A stretch of 64,000 nt of DNA, taken from Yponomeuta sedellus. Lineage: Eukaryota > Arthropoda > Insecta > Lepidoptera > Yponomeutidae. Within the stretch, counting starts at the first letter, position 1. Every line of letters starts with the position of its first letter. The DNA lies in NCBI GenBank assembly GCA_934045075.1, contig OW203731.1, positions 10,393,198-10,457,197 on the forward strand. Direction: 5' to 3'. A model generated the notes under the pieces. It ran no database searches. It had not been told where the DNA came from and saw only the letters and a program-made list of their open reading frames with translations. Positions 43,407-55,889 of the stretch are shown piece after piece. Made by a program: the position numbers and the translations under genes.

Positions 43407-44440
43407 GGCAAAAGTTGAAGTCCAACGAAGTCCGTGATCGTGTGCCAGGTCAATATGTGTAGCGTGTCCAGTGTCCAAAGTCGTTAGCAGGGGTCAGAAT
43501 GTAAAATACGGTGTACGGAGTCCAAAAGCAAGCCAAAGTAGTCGGAAAATCACCAGAAAATACGGAAAACCACTAGTCGCAAAGTTCAAATGCAAACAAA
43601 CAAACAGAAAGAAAGATGGCAAATTGGCAACCTGTCATTGGGCGCTTGAAATAATGCGTTCCATTATACAAACTGTAAGGTTGAGGCTTTCGTATCGAAT
43701 ATTTATCTAGCATCTCTAGGGTTTTAAGCCGCGACTTTAGAAATACACAAATACTGAAATATTTATTTAATTAAATATCAATTAGTCTTCTGGTTGCAAT
43801 ATCATAAAAAAAACTGTTAACTGTGTAATGTATGGTACAAGTTTGCGTGTACCGAAACCTCCATAAGAGTGTTTTTGCAAAGTAACTTGCACAGTAACGC
43901 CACCTATAGTGCAACTGCAGTACCAAAATTAGAAAACACGCCCTCTGAATGTGTCAAAATGAACTAATATCGTAATAGCTTTGTCAATAGAAACAGGAAT
44001 GTAGGGACTGAAATGCCCGGGTAGTGGTTATATACTCTTTGTTGGGTGGAAGTGTCGAATTGGTTGGTGGATTTGAGTTTACCATTATCTTATCGTTTAT
44101 TCCGAATGATTTGGCTTTTCATGAGTTCGTACTTTGGACTTTCGTACTTTGTGTTTTTAAGCGTTAATTGATAACAAATTGGATTGAGTCTCACTCAAAT
44201 CTTTTCTTCAAAAAATCTACAATCAAATATGTTTGTCACAAGTCCTCTAAAAACTTTTACTCGAGTAAGGCCTTACAGCATAAGCGCAACAGATCTATGC
44301 CGAAGGTTACAAGGCAAAGTGGCTATAGTCACGGCATCAACAGAGGGGTAAGTTAGTACCGCAAATTCTTAAAAGATTTGTATTAGATGGCACTCCTACT
44401 CTTTTCAAGTCCTTCAGTAAGTTTAATAAATAACTAGGGG
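43407..44440. other. No gene recognised
   Basis: Presumed upstream region of the THAP gene. GGTTATATACTCTTTG at about 44031 resembles the sequence flanking THAP-element copy 1 (3229-3255). Otherwise nothing supported. Confidence 0.4.
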
Positions 44441-44444
44441 GCGA

Positions 44445-44692
44445 GCCCCTGCGCGCTTACGCGCGCCAACCCCCAGCTAGCCGCTGCGAGCTGCGCTCTC
44501 CGCGGAGCTCGGCCTAGGGCCTCGCTAGACATGTATTGTCGTGAATTGTTGCATGGGAACATGTATGGTCTCGGCCTTCGGCCTCAGCCTGAACGGAGCT
44601 CGGCTTTCGGCCTCGCCGCGGCGGGGTTTTTGGTAAGAGGGTATGAAATAGGGGTTGAAACTTCATACAAACTTTCAACCCCTATTTCATAC
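44445..44692. repeat. GC-rich repeat and perfect 20-bp hairpin
   Basis: GC-rich stretch with GGCCTCGG/GGCCTTCGGCCTC motifs, then a hairpin: GTATGAAATAGGGGTTGAAA (44641-44660) pairs exactly with 44673-44692. The right arm (TTTCAACCCCTATTTCA) belongs to a repeat that continues at 45600. Confidence 0.7.
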
Positions 44693-44744
44693 CCTCACAG
44701 GTCAAAATTTAAAAAACGCTAGAACAAATTGTTATTTTATTGAA

Positions 44745-45590
44745 ATGAAATGAAAAGGTTTTATTCAAAGTAGCACAGAAACTGCGGCTTAATGAACGTT
44801 ACAATTCAAACTAGGTGTCCATTTCAAAATCTAGATCATTTAGGAGAAAAATGGACAAAAAAACTCCTAACTTAGTCTTTTCAAAAGTCCTTAATTAACA
44901 TAGTTTACATAATTATTATAAACATAGAACTCATACATTGTACTGGCTTTCATTCCAGACCTCATTGTCATCTAAATAATCCTTTATGTTATAGTAGCCC
45001 TTTTGGCACAAAGTGTGCTTAACATATTTTTTGAACTGCGATTCAGGCAAGCTTAATATATCTTCAGGGATTTTATTATAGAAGCGTATACAATGCCCCA
45101 TGAAGGTTGTATTAACCTTTGCCAGCCTAAATAGTGGGAACAAAAGTTTATGTTTATTTCTAGTATTTACATTGTGTTGGCTACCTAAAGTTTTAAAGTT
45201 ACTGATATTTTTCCTAACGTACATAATGTTTTCATATATATACTGACTGGCAACTGTCAGGATGTTAGTTTCTTTAAAGAAATCTTTTAACGAATCTCTA
45301 CTACCCAGCCTATAAATGAATCTGATCGCTATCTTCTGCAAGACGAAGATGGTCTCAATGTCTGCTGCCCGTCCCTACAGTAGTATGCCATAGGACATAA
45401 CACTATGGAAGTAACTAAAATAAACAAGCCTAGCAGTTGCGTCAGTTAGTTCCCTAATTCTTTTGACTGCATATGCTGCTGAACTAAGCCTATTTGCTAA
45501 TTTTTCTATATGAGGACCCCATTGAAGCTTTGCATCAATTGTGATACCTAGAAATACAGTTTCATATTTCTTATCATGTTCCTAAATATA
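44745..45590 (-). pseudogene. CR1/Jockey-type LINE, reverse transcriptase C-terminal fragment
   Basis: On the - strand from 45590: FLGITIDAKLQWGPHIEKL, then SYFHSVMSYGI followed by one stop, then IAIRFIYRLGSRDSLKDFFK, TRNKHKLLFP and a C-terminal LCQKGYYNIKDYL. These are the last blocks of CR1/Jockey reverse transcriptases. The catalytic region is missing. A repeated ATTTC-like tail follows. It interrupts a repeat whose parts lie on either side. Confidence 0.75.
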
Positions 45591-45599
45591 AAGTTTCAT

Positions 45600-45960
45600 G
45601 GTTTTATCCCCAAAAATGACGAACTCCCACGCAAACTTTCAACCCTTATTTCACCCCCTCGCTGGTCGAAATTTCAAAAACGCTAGAACAAATGTTTAAT
45701 TATTTCTTATCAAGTGCTTAAATATAAAGTTTTATGGTTTTATCTTTTAAAATTAATAAATCCCATACAAACTTTCAACCTCTATTTCAACCTCTTCATC
45801 CCTATTTTTCGCAATAAAAGGTAGCCTATGTCCTTTCTCAGTGTCTAAAGATTGTCTGTGCCAAATTTCATCAAAATCGGTTGAGAGGTTTAAGCGGGAA
45901 AGCGTAACAGACGACAGACAGAGTTACTTTCGCATTTATAATATTAGTAGGGATGTAAGG
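45600..45960 (+). repeat. Interspersed repeat tail
   Basis: Contains CAAACTTTCAACCC-type units in tandem, then AAATTTCATCAAAATCGGTT and CATTTATAATATTAGTAGGG, a 3' terminus I associate with lepidopteran interspersed repeats. Non-coding. Confidence 0.6.
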
Positions 45961-46217
45961 TGCCAGGAAAGGTGAAAATTTTTGGCTGAAGGTTGTCCTA
46001 AAGGATCTGTCATATTCACAGACCTTGTATTTAGGGTAAGGAGGGGGAATGGCGTTCACTTAACGAAAACATGGCGTATTTTTTTAATTATATATTTTAA
46101 ATCAAAATTGAGAAAAGTAACAAAGTCTTTAACTCTCGAGTAATCAACAATTTAACAACAAAAGTATATATCTTTGATCTACTAGTAGTAGGAAAACATT
46201 TAAAAAAAAACATGCTT

Positions 46218-46253
46218 GAGCGGCATTGCCCCTGACTATGGGTAATGCCGCTC
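46218..46253. repeat. 14-bp hairpin, one G-T type mismatch
   Basis: GAGCGGCATTGCCC and GGGTAATGCCGCTC flank an 8-nt loop, inside a larger imperfect inverted repeat with AAAAACATG-like ends (about 46203-46288). Confidence 0.65.
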
Positions 46254-46544
46254 GGGGTACGGCGTAATGACGCTCAAACATGTTTTTTGGAATATAACCA
46301 ATAATATATTTTTTAATTAAAGATACAGTAATGAGATCAACGTTACAAAATAAAAGTAAAGTCTACAAACACAAATTAGTATCAATTATCCCCCATTTTT
46401 ACTAAAGGTCGGCCTTTTTCAATTTAACAAATATGGTAAAGTTTTCAAGCTTAAAATCAACTATCAAATTAACTTCGATTAACATAGTATTATAGAATAT
46501 TTATTATCGTTAGAGATAGGACGAATTAGAAAATGCTATACCTA

Positions 46545-46735
46545 TATATTATTTTTGGACTCACAGATCACAGATCCATCCACAAATCCATCTGGCGAAT
46601 CCCACCCTGAACAAACAGCATGGGCCCACAGTCCGCAGATGGTGCAACGATACCACAACTCGTTATTTTTTCCATCCTCAGCCCAAGCCGCTTCAGCAGT
46701 GGTTCTTTTAAGTTTTCTTGGCATATCTGCAACAA
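46545..46735 (-). pseudogene. Isolated PHD-finger-like exon
   Basis: On the - strand: MPRKLKRTTAEAAWAED and then WYRCTICGLWAHAVCSGWDS, a treble-clef Cys/His pattern like the PHD finger at the C-terminus of some insect pogo-like transposases. An AG acceptor-like context precedes it. The last Cys pair is out of frame. No partner exon found. Confidence 0.4.
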
Positions 46736-47939
46736 TAAAAAAAAATTTTTATTAAGGGCGCTCAAATTAGCGGTATAACCCCAAACTGCCATTTTGCGAT
46801 TGATTTGAAATAGTAATAAAAATATGCACATTACGAGTTGAAAATTGACTATATTCACAAAATAGAATAGTTTCACTATCCGAAAAGTTCAATTAATAAT
46901 TAAATAAGCATTAAAGTTTTAGACTTACCAACTGAAAACATCCCGTAAAATTACATCAGCGCGGCTGCAAACGAAGAAACGCACTTCAGTGTCATATGAT
47001 GCGGGCTGACAGTCCGTTTGCATCACCGCCCGTTAGTGGCCCCTTCTCTCGCGCCTTCATGCGACCAGGGCCCCGATTCTACTCAACAACATTACAGTTC
47101 TCAAGGAGTTCATCGGTAGTCCAATTACAAGGTTTTACGCTAGCGGTATTCCACTAAGCACAAATGTTCCATTTAACGACCAATGAACGACATGACAGGT
47201 ACCGTAGAGCTACATGGAGCCACTTTCGTATGCTCTTACAAAATTACAGTTCCTTGGTAACAGTCTGGCTGTCAAATCCGTATGCTACTCCTTATTTGAC
47301 GTTTCATTGAGCTATATAACTGCATGACAGCTAAGTATTTTTTTAATAAAATTTATACTTCTTCACTCGGTTTATGATAGCGATTATCACAAATAGTCAA
47401 CAGGGCGAAGCGCAGAGTACAAGAGCGCCGAAATAGACGTCGGTTTCACGCGTTTCGGCAATCGTTCCAACAATCAGAGTTCACAAAAACCTTCCGTGTT
47501 TCCAAACATGGGTTGAGGCATTTGGCGGACGAATTAATCCCATTGATACCCCAGGAGCAGAGGCAAGTCGGGATATCCCCTATAATAAAGGTATGTTACA
47601 TGAGTTCAATATAAATAGTTTGAGGTGGTCGTCTCTTGGATTACTTTTTAGTAAGTTAGGTATAATCTTTCTTCTACGGACATTCATCGCCGTCTTTTCT
47701 TGTGACAGGCTTATATCAGGCCCTAGTAGGGCAGTGTCCTTCACAGTGTCAAGGTATTAGAATAAAAACATAATACTTACTTACCTACTAGATTTCTGTG
47801 GTATGCAAAAGACCTATTTTGTAATTATGTACCTAATGTCGGGACAGATAAGTAAAAAATGTGTAACTTGACACTGAAACATGTGAGTGGCACTGTTAGT
47901 TAGTTAGACCTGAGATTTCCGCACTTAGCCTCATAGTTG

Positions 47940-48165
47940 GGCCATTGTACGTAGCAAGCGCTGAGGTACGTTAACACTTCAGACACTAGAGTTTCCTTAC
48001 GATGTTTTCCTTCACCGTCGGCGAGTAGTATTGCTAGGTACTATAATTTCACAAATGTACATAACTTAGAAGACAAAGTCATTGGTACATGCCGGGGTTT
48101 GAACCCACGAACTCCCGATTGAGATGCCGGCGTTCTACACCTCACCGCTACCACCGCCCTGAGTG
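47940..48165 (-). mobile_element. tRNA-derived SINE (family D)
   Basis: On the - strand: GGTAGCGGTGAGGTGTAGAA (box A) and GTGGGTTCAAACCCCGG (box B), followed by a body of about 120 bp. Sits in a Harbinger intron. Confidence 0.7.
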
Positions 48166-48500
48166 GCACTGTACCACACATCATTGTATTGTTAAAAAAA
48201 ATTACCTACTGGAGTAGAGAGAAGTGCATCTCATCAAATCGAAGTTATACAAGCTCAAGCATAAACGTAGAAAAGTTACTAAATAACTTGAATTCACTTT
48301 CAATTATAGTTTTCTTATTCTAGACAATTCGAAATTGATGGACTGCGGGGCTTTATTGATGCCATGGCATGCATCCTTCGTGCAGCACTCCGTGAAGAGC
48401 GGTTTCTCAATAGAAAGGGGTACCACTCCCCACATGTTGGATTTGTAAGTACCTAAGTATTGGCTAGTTTCCATGTAGCTATATAAAACACAATCCATGT

Positions 48501-48727
48501 ACAGTCTATTTATTCTTACTTGTCCAATTTAGTAAACAAGATTCTACCCGTAAACTGTAACTTTTTAGTCCAAAACTGCCATATTTCCATAAATTAAGTA
48601 ACTTGGAACACTCTTTTAGATAACACGCTGCCAATTTTATAAACATAGTTCATGGATTTTCGAGAAAATGTCTAGTAAGGTTAGAATCTTGTTTACTAAA
48701 TTGGACAAGTAAGAATAAATAGACTGT
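48501..48727. mobile_element. 227-bp MITE with perfect long inverted repeats, TA target
   Basis: Bases 48500-48546 and 48682-48728 are exact reverse complements (47 bp including the TA). It begins CAGTCTATTTATTCTTACTT. A TA duplication and CAGT terminus fit the Tc1/mariner superfamily. No coding frame. Confidence 0.9.
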
Positions 48728-49484
48728 AATGGTATATTGCCTGTTTTAGATTTGAACATTATGTGTATGCATGCCAGGACACCGTACTCTACTCATAATG
48801 CCAATCTATGGCAAAGCCACACACTCGGCCTCCACTTACATTTGAGAGAAGACTGAGAAGTGGAGTAATTCACAGATTTAGGTAAGGTTTGATAATTATT
48901 GTAAAAAGCACATATTTAAAAAACAAGTTTTATTGGTTACAACCTCACTCAAATATAAAAAAAATAGAAGTAACAATACAAAATTATTTCACATAAGTAC
49001 CTAAATTGTTCAAAATTAAAAAAAGGAAGTGGCTTTCAATCAAATCAAAAGATTTATTTCAAAGTAACACCAAAACTGCAAATGAGTGTGACCCTGCTCT
49101 GCTCTCTAGCTACTGTCAGTTTCGAAACCTCTGAACAAATTCCTACTAGAATTCTTCAATTTTCAGAATTTGGAAGCTGACGCCGAGAACGTCTTGTGTG
49201 CAGAGTGTTGAGCGCAGACGCCGGGACTTATTCGAGGGTGTGGCACTGTAGCAAGTTCTTGTGGAGAGGCTGTGGAGAAAGAAATGTGACTTAAGGTGCA
49301 AATCATAGTTTATTATAACAACCAAAAAAGATTCTTCTTAAAATTGTGTTTATCACATGTTTTCTCAGTGTTGTAAATAAATATTTTATTATTCAAAATA
49401 ATTTTATATTATTATCAATAACTTGGATTCCTGACTTCTAACAATATTTGATTACAAGGCATGAATTTAATGACATTATCTATG

Positions 49485-49527
49485 TAGCATTATTGCTATG
49501 GTACACATAATTATAGCAATAATGCTA
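49485..49527. repeat. Perfect 15-bp hairpin
   Basis: TAGCATTATTGCTAT (49485-49499) pairs exactly with 49513-49527 around a 13-nt loop. Confidence 0.8.
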
Positions 49528-49904
49528 TGTATGGTATTGTTTGACAACTATTATTATTATTATACTTTAAAACATAAATAATAAATTTAAGAAAATACAT
49601 GTACAAAGGCGAGCTTATCTCTGTGAGAGATTTCTTCCAACAAACCTTGGGGATTCGGAGTGGAGATGTGAAACAGGTCTATGCATGTGCACAACATACA
49701 CTACACACTTACACAGATAACAAAATCCTATCAAGATAAATATCTACCCAATAAATATATAAATTATATTAATAAATTCTAATAAGTAAATGAATAAACT
49801 ACATAAACCATCAAAGAAATATAAATACATACATATACAATACATAAGTAATAACCTACTAACATAAATACCTAATAAATAACTACATAGCTTCTATATA
49901 TTGT

Positions 49905-49975
49905 CGATGTCCCAGTGGCTAACTATGAAAACAGTGGTCATCAGTTCGATTCCCATTGGGGCTCGCTATGTATTT
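49905..49975 (+). mobile_element. tRNA-like SINE remnant
   Basis: Box-B-like AGTTCGATTCCCATTGGGG preceded by a weak box A (CCCAGTGGCTAACTATG). Not a convincing tRNA gene; reads as a decayed SINE head. Confidence 0.4.
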
Positions 49976-50386
49976 ATAGAATTGAGAATTTCGCTAAGTT
50001 AAAACTCAACTGTAGTGCTGTCTCTAAGAATTTCTCAGCAAAGTATTTACTGAGTGTATTTCTCAATTCAGGAACCAGCCTTTAGACACATACATGGCCT
50101 CAACATAACATAATACTCACTTCTGGATCCTGGACAGGTAAGCATGTATTTATATAAACAAATTTTGTTTATAAATGCAGATTGTTTCGTAGCAATATTG
50201 GCTCTTTGCCTCCACAAGCGTGAGCCTTCCATTGGGAGTGGAAGTCAATGACCCAATCAGTGGAGACCCCTGCCATGCTGAAGATGAAGACGGTTCTCTG
50301 AAAGAAGTTATATTTGTGACTATAATACACACATTTTAAAGAAGGATTTCTTTATCCAATGTTTATCCAATGAAGTGATCACACCT

Positions 50387-50454
50387 AGAACTTATATAAG
50401 TTCTAACAGTTAATATTGATGTGATGTATATACATCACATCAATATTAACTGTT
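50387..50454. repeat. Two adjacent perfect palindromes, 18 bp and 50 bp
   Basis: AGAACTTATATAAGTTCT at 50387-50404 is followed directly by a perfect 50-bp palindrome at 50405-50454 centred on GATGTATATACATC. There is no spacer at the centre of either. Confidence 0.92.
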
Positions 50455-51014
50455 ACCACATAGGATTGTTATATTTAGCTTCGTAAATAAGCACGAAAAT
50501 TACTACATTGTGGTACTAGTACCCTTTGTCTACATTCATATTGCTTGCAGTGGCTGGATGAGGATGGCGGAGGACCTATGCCTCGCAGTGAACGAGAACG
50601 GGCTGGATGATTGATGTCCACAGTAAAGAAACAGTGGCTATGATAATTACATAGATATATAGAAAATTCTTTATTGCACACCAGTAATTTACAGAGATAA
50701 ATAGTGATACATATTTTCCAGTACCATGCTTGAATCCAACGGGGTGTTATAAGGATAAGGACCACACAATGTTTCTTTTACACTCACCAAAGCCTGCATA
50801 CAAAGAAGTCTCGATGACACGACTTTCATTCGTTCGGTATTGGCTTCGTTCCTTACATTTCATGCCGATTTCGATGCTCAATTAATACACAAACACTTCA
50901 TTTTCACTTTGTACACTAACGAAAGGTTTGATAAGAAGAGTTTATTAACTGAAACTTTATTTTAACCGACGTATGTCACAAATTAGAAATCGTCGTAGGT
51001 ACGAATTACGATAA

Positions 51015-53218
51015 TTTTTTTTTTTTTTTAATAAAGGGTTTTACGGCCCTGGATCCGTGTCCTTTTGAGCCTTGAGTATTGTATTAGTTTTTTATAGTAT
51101 TAGTTTTCAGATAAGAGCACTTATCACTTCCGTATCACTTCACTATAATGTTCAGTTTTTCCAGTCACTTTAAATTTTTATTCCACTGTTCATAATGAAT
51201 TTATATAAGGGGGCGAAAAAGGTAGGATTGCTAAGTAGATTTGGAAGAAGAGTTGGTGTAGGGACACCCGTTTCGCAGCTGATTGTGTCAAGTTCCGTGA
51301 TAAGTATTAATCTGTGCAATTTAAATTCTTGACAGTTGAGCACGAGATGGTTTAGGTCGGCGTTTTCAGTTCCACAGTAAATGCAGTTCGAATCTTGGGC
51401 TAGGCTGAGTCTATAAAGGTGAGCTTGGGTTTGGCAGTGGCCGAATCTCATTCTGTTTAGGGTGGTTATGTATTTCCGGCAGTTTATGTCTTTTTTCCGA
51501 TGGTACCAAGGTTGGGCGGGCGGGCTTCCTTGGATGTCTCTATACCAGCTTCCTTTCTCTTTACTGATCTCATTCCAGTAGTTGCACCATATTGCTTTCA
51601 GATTCTCATTCAGATGAACATGGAGATCAGTAAATGGCAATTTGAGGTCTGTAGAGTGATCCTCGTCAGGGTCCAGATTTGCAGCTCGATCGACGACTTC
51701 ATTTCCAGTGATACCCCGGTGAGCAGGTACCCACATTAACTTAACTACCTTACCACTAACTAACAAACTATTTAACAAATTCTTTATATTATAGATGAGA
51801 TAATTTACATTATAACGAAGGCAGTTACCTTCTAAAGCTAATAATACACTGAGTGAGTCAGTAAATATAATTATATTACAAGTATCAATATTTTGAACGT
51901 AAATTAAAGCTTGATGGATAGCATAAGCTTCGGCGGTAAAAATGCTACATCTAGTGTCAATTTTAAAACATTTAGTTTTCTTTAACTGAGGGTCAAAAAA
52001 TGCTGAGTTTACCCTATCAACTGTTTTAGAGCCATCAGTATAGATGGAATACAGATGATTATTTTCCAGGAAAGCAAGTAAATCTTGTTGGTTCGTAATG
52101 CATGGTTTATGTACAAAATTATTTTTCAATAGAATATCGAGATCCATCCTATAGAGGGGCCACAAATTATCCTGATGCAAATTTTTTGTTAAATCATTCA
52201 AATGTAAAACTATTCTTAATAAGGTTGGTATGTTACCATTTAATATCTGATTAAAATTTGCATAAGGAGCCACTGAATTGCCCAATTCAGTGGCATGCAT
52301 TGGTAAAATGTGATCTAAGACAACTCTATTATTTTTAGTTAACATTTTCAAACAGAACCTTTCAGCTAGCTGTAGACGTCTAAGATGTAAAGGGGGAATG
52401 CAAGCCTCACATTGCATTGCATTAATTGGAGTAGAGCACATAGCCCCTGTAATAATTCTCAAAGCTTTATTCTGAATAACTTCTAATTTCTTCAGCAAAG
52501 CAAGGCTTGCCCCCATATAAGCAATTGAGCTATAATCGAAATGGCTGCGCATAATGCTCTTATATAACATAGATAATATTTTTGGGTCAGACCCCCAATG
52601 TACTCCTGCCAGAGACCGAAGTATATTAAGGGCTTTGGAGGCGTTTTTGATGATATAATTTATGTGAGATTCAAATGTTAGCCTATGATCCAGCAATATA
52701 CCAAGAAACTTCTTTTCTTTCAACCAAGGTATAGGGAGATTATTGTATTCTACCAAACTATTACAAGGAGAAAGCCTTTTGGAGAAAAGCATAGCTCCAC
52801 TCTTTAATGGATTTATAACCAATTTGAGCTTATTAAAATAATAATTATGCACTTGAGAGAGGGCTAAATTTAAATTATTTACAGCTATATTTACATCCTT
52901 ATGTACAGAGTATATTAACAAATCATCTGCATACTGCAGGAATTGAACTCCAGTCTGGGTCAGATATTTATTTATCTGAGATGTATAAATATTGTACAAT
53001 AAAGGGGATATGGTTGCTCCTTGCATAGTACCTTTAAAAACTTGTCCTGGTCCGTGTAGTATGTTGTTAAATTTAACATACATAGTCCTATCATAAAGAA
53101 AATGAAATATCCATTTACAGACATGTCCTGGCATACCAATCTCTGATAAAATTCCTGCCAATACAGATGGATCAACATTATCAAAAGCTCCCTGTACATC
53201 AAGAAATGCACATACGGT
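51015..53218 (-). mobile_element. 5'-truncated I-type LINE with 13-bp target duplication
   Basis: Flanked by exact 13-bp copies of CGAATTACGATAA (51002-51014 and 53219-53231). It has a 3' poly(A) (seen as T-run at 51015-51030) and a 5' end that starts inside the reverse transcriptase. 2204 bp. The clean ends and long open frame suggest a fairly recent insertion. Confidence 0.92.
51170..53217 (-). pseudogene. LINE reverse transcriptase plus RNase H, N-terminally truncated
   Basis: Open from the truncation point to the stop, about 682 codons. It starts in the finger/palm region (FLDVQGAFDNVDPS), then GTMQGATISPLLYN and catalytic QYADDLLIYS. A thumb region is followed by an RNase H domain (SIYTDGSKTVD, FTAEAYAIHQAL, FTDSLSVL, WVPAHRGITGNE), and the frame ends in a CCHC-like knuckle (CIYCGTENADLNHLVLNC). 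Reverse transcriptase followed by RNase H points to the I group. The endonuclease and ORF1 are missing, so it cannot move by itself. No stop or frameshift within the remaining frame. Confidence 0.9.
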
Positions 53219-53231
53219 CGAATTACGATAA

Positions 53232-55889
53232 GTCTACTTCACACAGATTAGATTTGTCAAACTAATAGTGTTGCCAGTCTGTGCTTACCATTTAGTACGC
53301 CGGTATGCTTGAAAAGGTATACGGTTTGGAGTTAAAAGTTATACGATACGATATTTTATATAAATGAAATAATTAATATTACTTACTTCGGAGCTGGAAT
53401 TATTGTAGCTCGATTGTAAATAAGCTAAGATAATAGTTTATTTTTCTGTCCACAAATTACATTCGTATTAAAAATAACATTGGATAAATAATACAATACA
53501 ACAGAATGCACTATTTGTGGAAAGACTGGAGCCTAAACTAGATCAAAAGATCTGTATCTTAGGTTTCCAGGCCTCCCGGTCTACAAAAGAACGGTATTAT
53601 ATTGGACGCATCATCAGCATAAGGTGTAAAGTTAGTATAAAAAATGACAGATGTTTGCAAAACTTATATAAAAGAGACTAAAATGTACGTGTATATAACT
53701 GTGTGTGCATGTGTGTGTCTGCTCAGCCCTACGACCGGAGTCTTGGATTCGGGCTTCAACCACTGAGCAGAGGGTGTGTGAAAAGGTAGGATGAGTGTAT
53801 ATTTGTGCATTATGGCAGTGATGTGTGTTAAAAGTTTGTACTAGTAAGTCTAACGGAAGGTGAGAAGTAAAATGAGGTATTATCACATCAATTTCAAAAA
53901 TGTTCAATCATAAGAAAGAGTGTTTAAGTATGCTGTTAATTTCTGTTTCAGTTCATATTTAGTAAGATCAAATATATTTAATCAAATATTTCGCCCAAAC
54001 TTCGGTCAAGTGCGTGTCGGGCCACGCGCATCATAGGATTCCGTAGAACTACTTGCGCCTCCTTATTACAAATCTTAAAAGTTTATTTAAATTTCAATAG
54101 AATTAGTACGAAATCTTCCTTTTTTTACGTTTGTAGACTATATTATAGACTAGTTACTAGTTTGTAGACTTACTCGTTATCTTGTAAAGCCTATGTAGTA
54201 TATTCCGGTTACTTTAGGACCGTACACACCATACACTTTGAACCTACATGAAATGCTGAAATATCTAATTTACACAGTGTGGAATTGGCCGTCTTATCGC
54301 TGAGAGCTATCTCTTCCAGACAGCCTTAAGATGAATAGGATTAAAAAATAAAGAGTAGGTAGGTAGTAGGTAGACTCTGCTGCGTATTTTGTACAGAAGT
54401 CGGATTTTATTTTAATATTTTGTATAGAATCAGGCGTTACTTTGCGGAAATCCATAATAGTGTCTTCCCACTTTTTCTTGAAAGTGGTGAAACTTTTTCT
54501 TGGAGGGCGGTGCATTAGCTAACCGCATGGTGCTTGTGGGATTTTTGACGGAATTCAGCAAAGTAATTTTAACTTTTTAATGCTTTTAATATTTTAATTT
54601 TTTAAAATAGACAATGTGGCTTTAATAACTATTGCATGTAGTATATTTTTTTACTAAGGGAATAATAACCACGACAGTAAATTGTGTATTTTGACTTATA
54701 TTCTGGTTTAATAAGTGCAACGGTACCTTACACTTATAGGTGTTATTGGTCTATTCTACATCTGGCTCTTGATTTTCTTGGGTTTGCTACCCTAGGAAAC
54801 TACATATTTCAACTTAAATTCCGGATTTCTAGGTTCAACGTCGTAACAATGTCGAACAGACACAGAGAATGTCAATGAATACTGAATGAAAGTATTTGAT
54901 GAACAAAGTGTTTCTTACATCAAAACATAACTTAATTTTTTTGCCTTGAAATTTGAAGTTCTCAATTTCCATCTCAGAGTCTTCATCAGAACATTACCAG
55001 ATTACCCTGGGACAAATTTTACGCTATATTTTCTGAAACATAATAAGCATATTACTAATGGATGGGCCTCATTACGCCTTTTCTTCATATCTGAAAGTCT
55101 TCATTAGATCTTCACCAAATTAAAATGAAAGTAATGGGATGATATACCTAGTCGAACAAAATAAAATTTATCCAAATCGGTTAATATTTGACGAGGATAT
55201 GCGAAAAAATAGCAAAAAAAAAGGAATATATGCATCGAACTGATAACCTCCTCCTTTTTTGAAGTCGGTTAAAAATACTTTATTTTATTTAGAACTAAAC
55301 ACGACTTGTGCTATGCTTACTGTATGTCGTATGTTAGATATTGATATTAATGAAAAAGTCTTGCTTGAAACGTTGCGTTAGATACTTTTGGAAACAAACC
55401 ATTTTTATGACTAAAAATATTCGAAAATGGAGTAGTTTGTACCTAAAGCTACAGTGAGGGCGGTCGCAAAAAAAAGTTACTGGCGGAAGCCAAATAGTAC
55501 GGTTTTTGTATTAAAATTTACGATCTGGTAACATACTTAACAATTGATGGTCAAGTGATACTGTACAGATTAGTTTGCTTGTTTTTTACGCTTGGATTTG
55601 GATAACTTCACAAACAGCCAAATTTCTAACAAATAAATACAATTTTGATAGCTTTGTTGTGATTAAAACCCTCTAAAGATTGCGAAGTTATAAAATACTG
55701 AAATATAAGTAATTTATTGCAGATACAATCCTTACAAGCAACGTTTTTGTGCTCCGAATATTAAGGTAGAATTTCCAGTTCACAAAGTGGCAATACCGGT
55801 TGACCGACCGAGTAGCACAGTGAAACTGCATGAGTATGACAAGAGCATGACAAGGTTCATACAGCGACAGAGCCAGAGTAATGCATGTA
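53232..55889. other. No gene recognised; repeat fragments
   Basis: Contains a repeat fragment at about 53998-54080 (CTTCGGTCAAGTGCGTGTCG, then GGATTCCGTAGAACTAC), another at about 54960-55280 ending CTCCTCCTTTTTTGAAGTCGG, and a weak THAP-like stretch near 53513-53590 (CTICGKTGA, stop, LYLRFPG). No supported gene. Confidence 0.45.

Larger units (their letters stand above)
47395..50590 (+). pseudogene. Decayed PIF/Harbinger (HARBI1-like) transposase gene
   Basis: Scattered exons with splice borders. About 47400-47590 gives RRRFHAFRQSF, FRVSKHGLRHLADELIPLIP and ISPIIK followed by GTATG. At 48318-48446: FEIDGLRGFIDAMACILR and EERFLNRKGYHSPHVGF followed by GTAAGT, aligning with the Harbinger IDGTHI and NRK-YHSIN blocks. 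At about 48780-48880 a block reads NANLWQSHTLG. Near 50182-50270: CFVAILALCLHKREPS, resembling the CFVLHN block. The catalytic IDGTH is altered and frames break, so it is called a pseudogene. Exon limits are approximate. Several MITEs and hairpins sit in the introns. Confidence 0.5.

Noticed and set aside
53513..53590. THAP-like gene start
   Set aside because: A CxxC pair and RFPG are visible, but a stop codon separates them and no CxxH follows; kept only as a weak trace.
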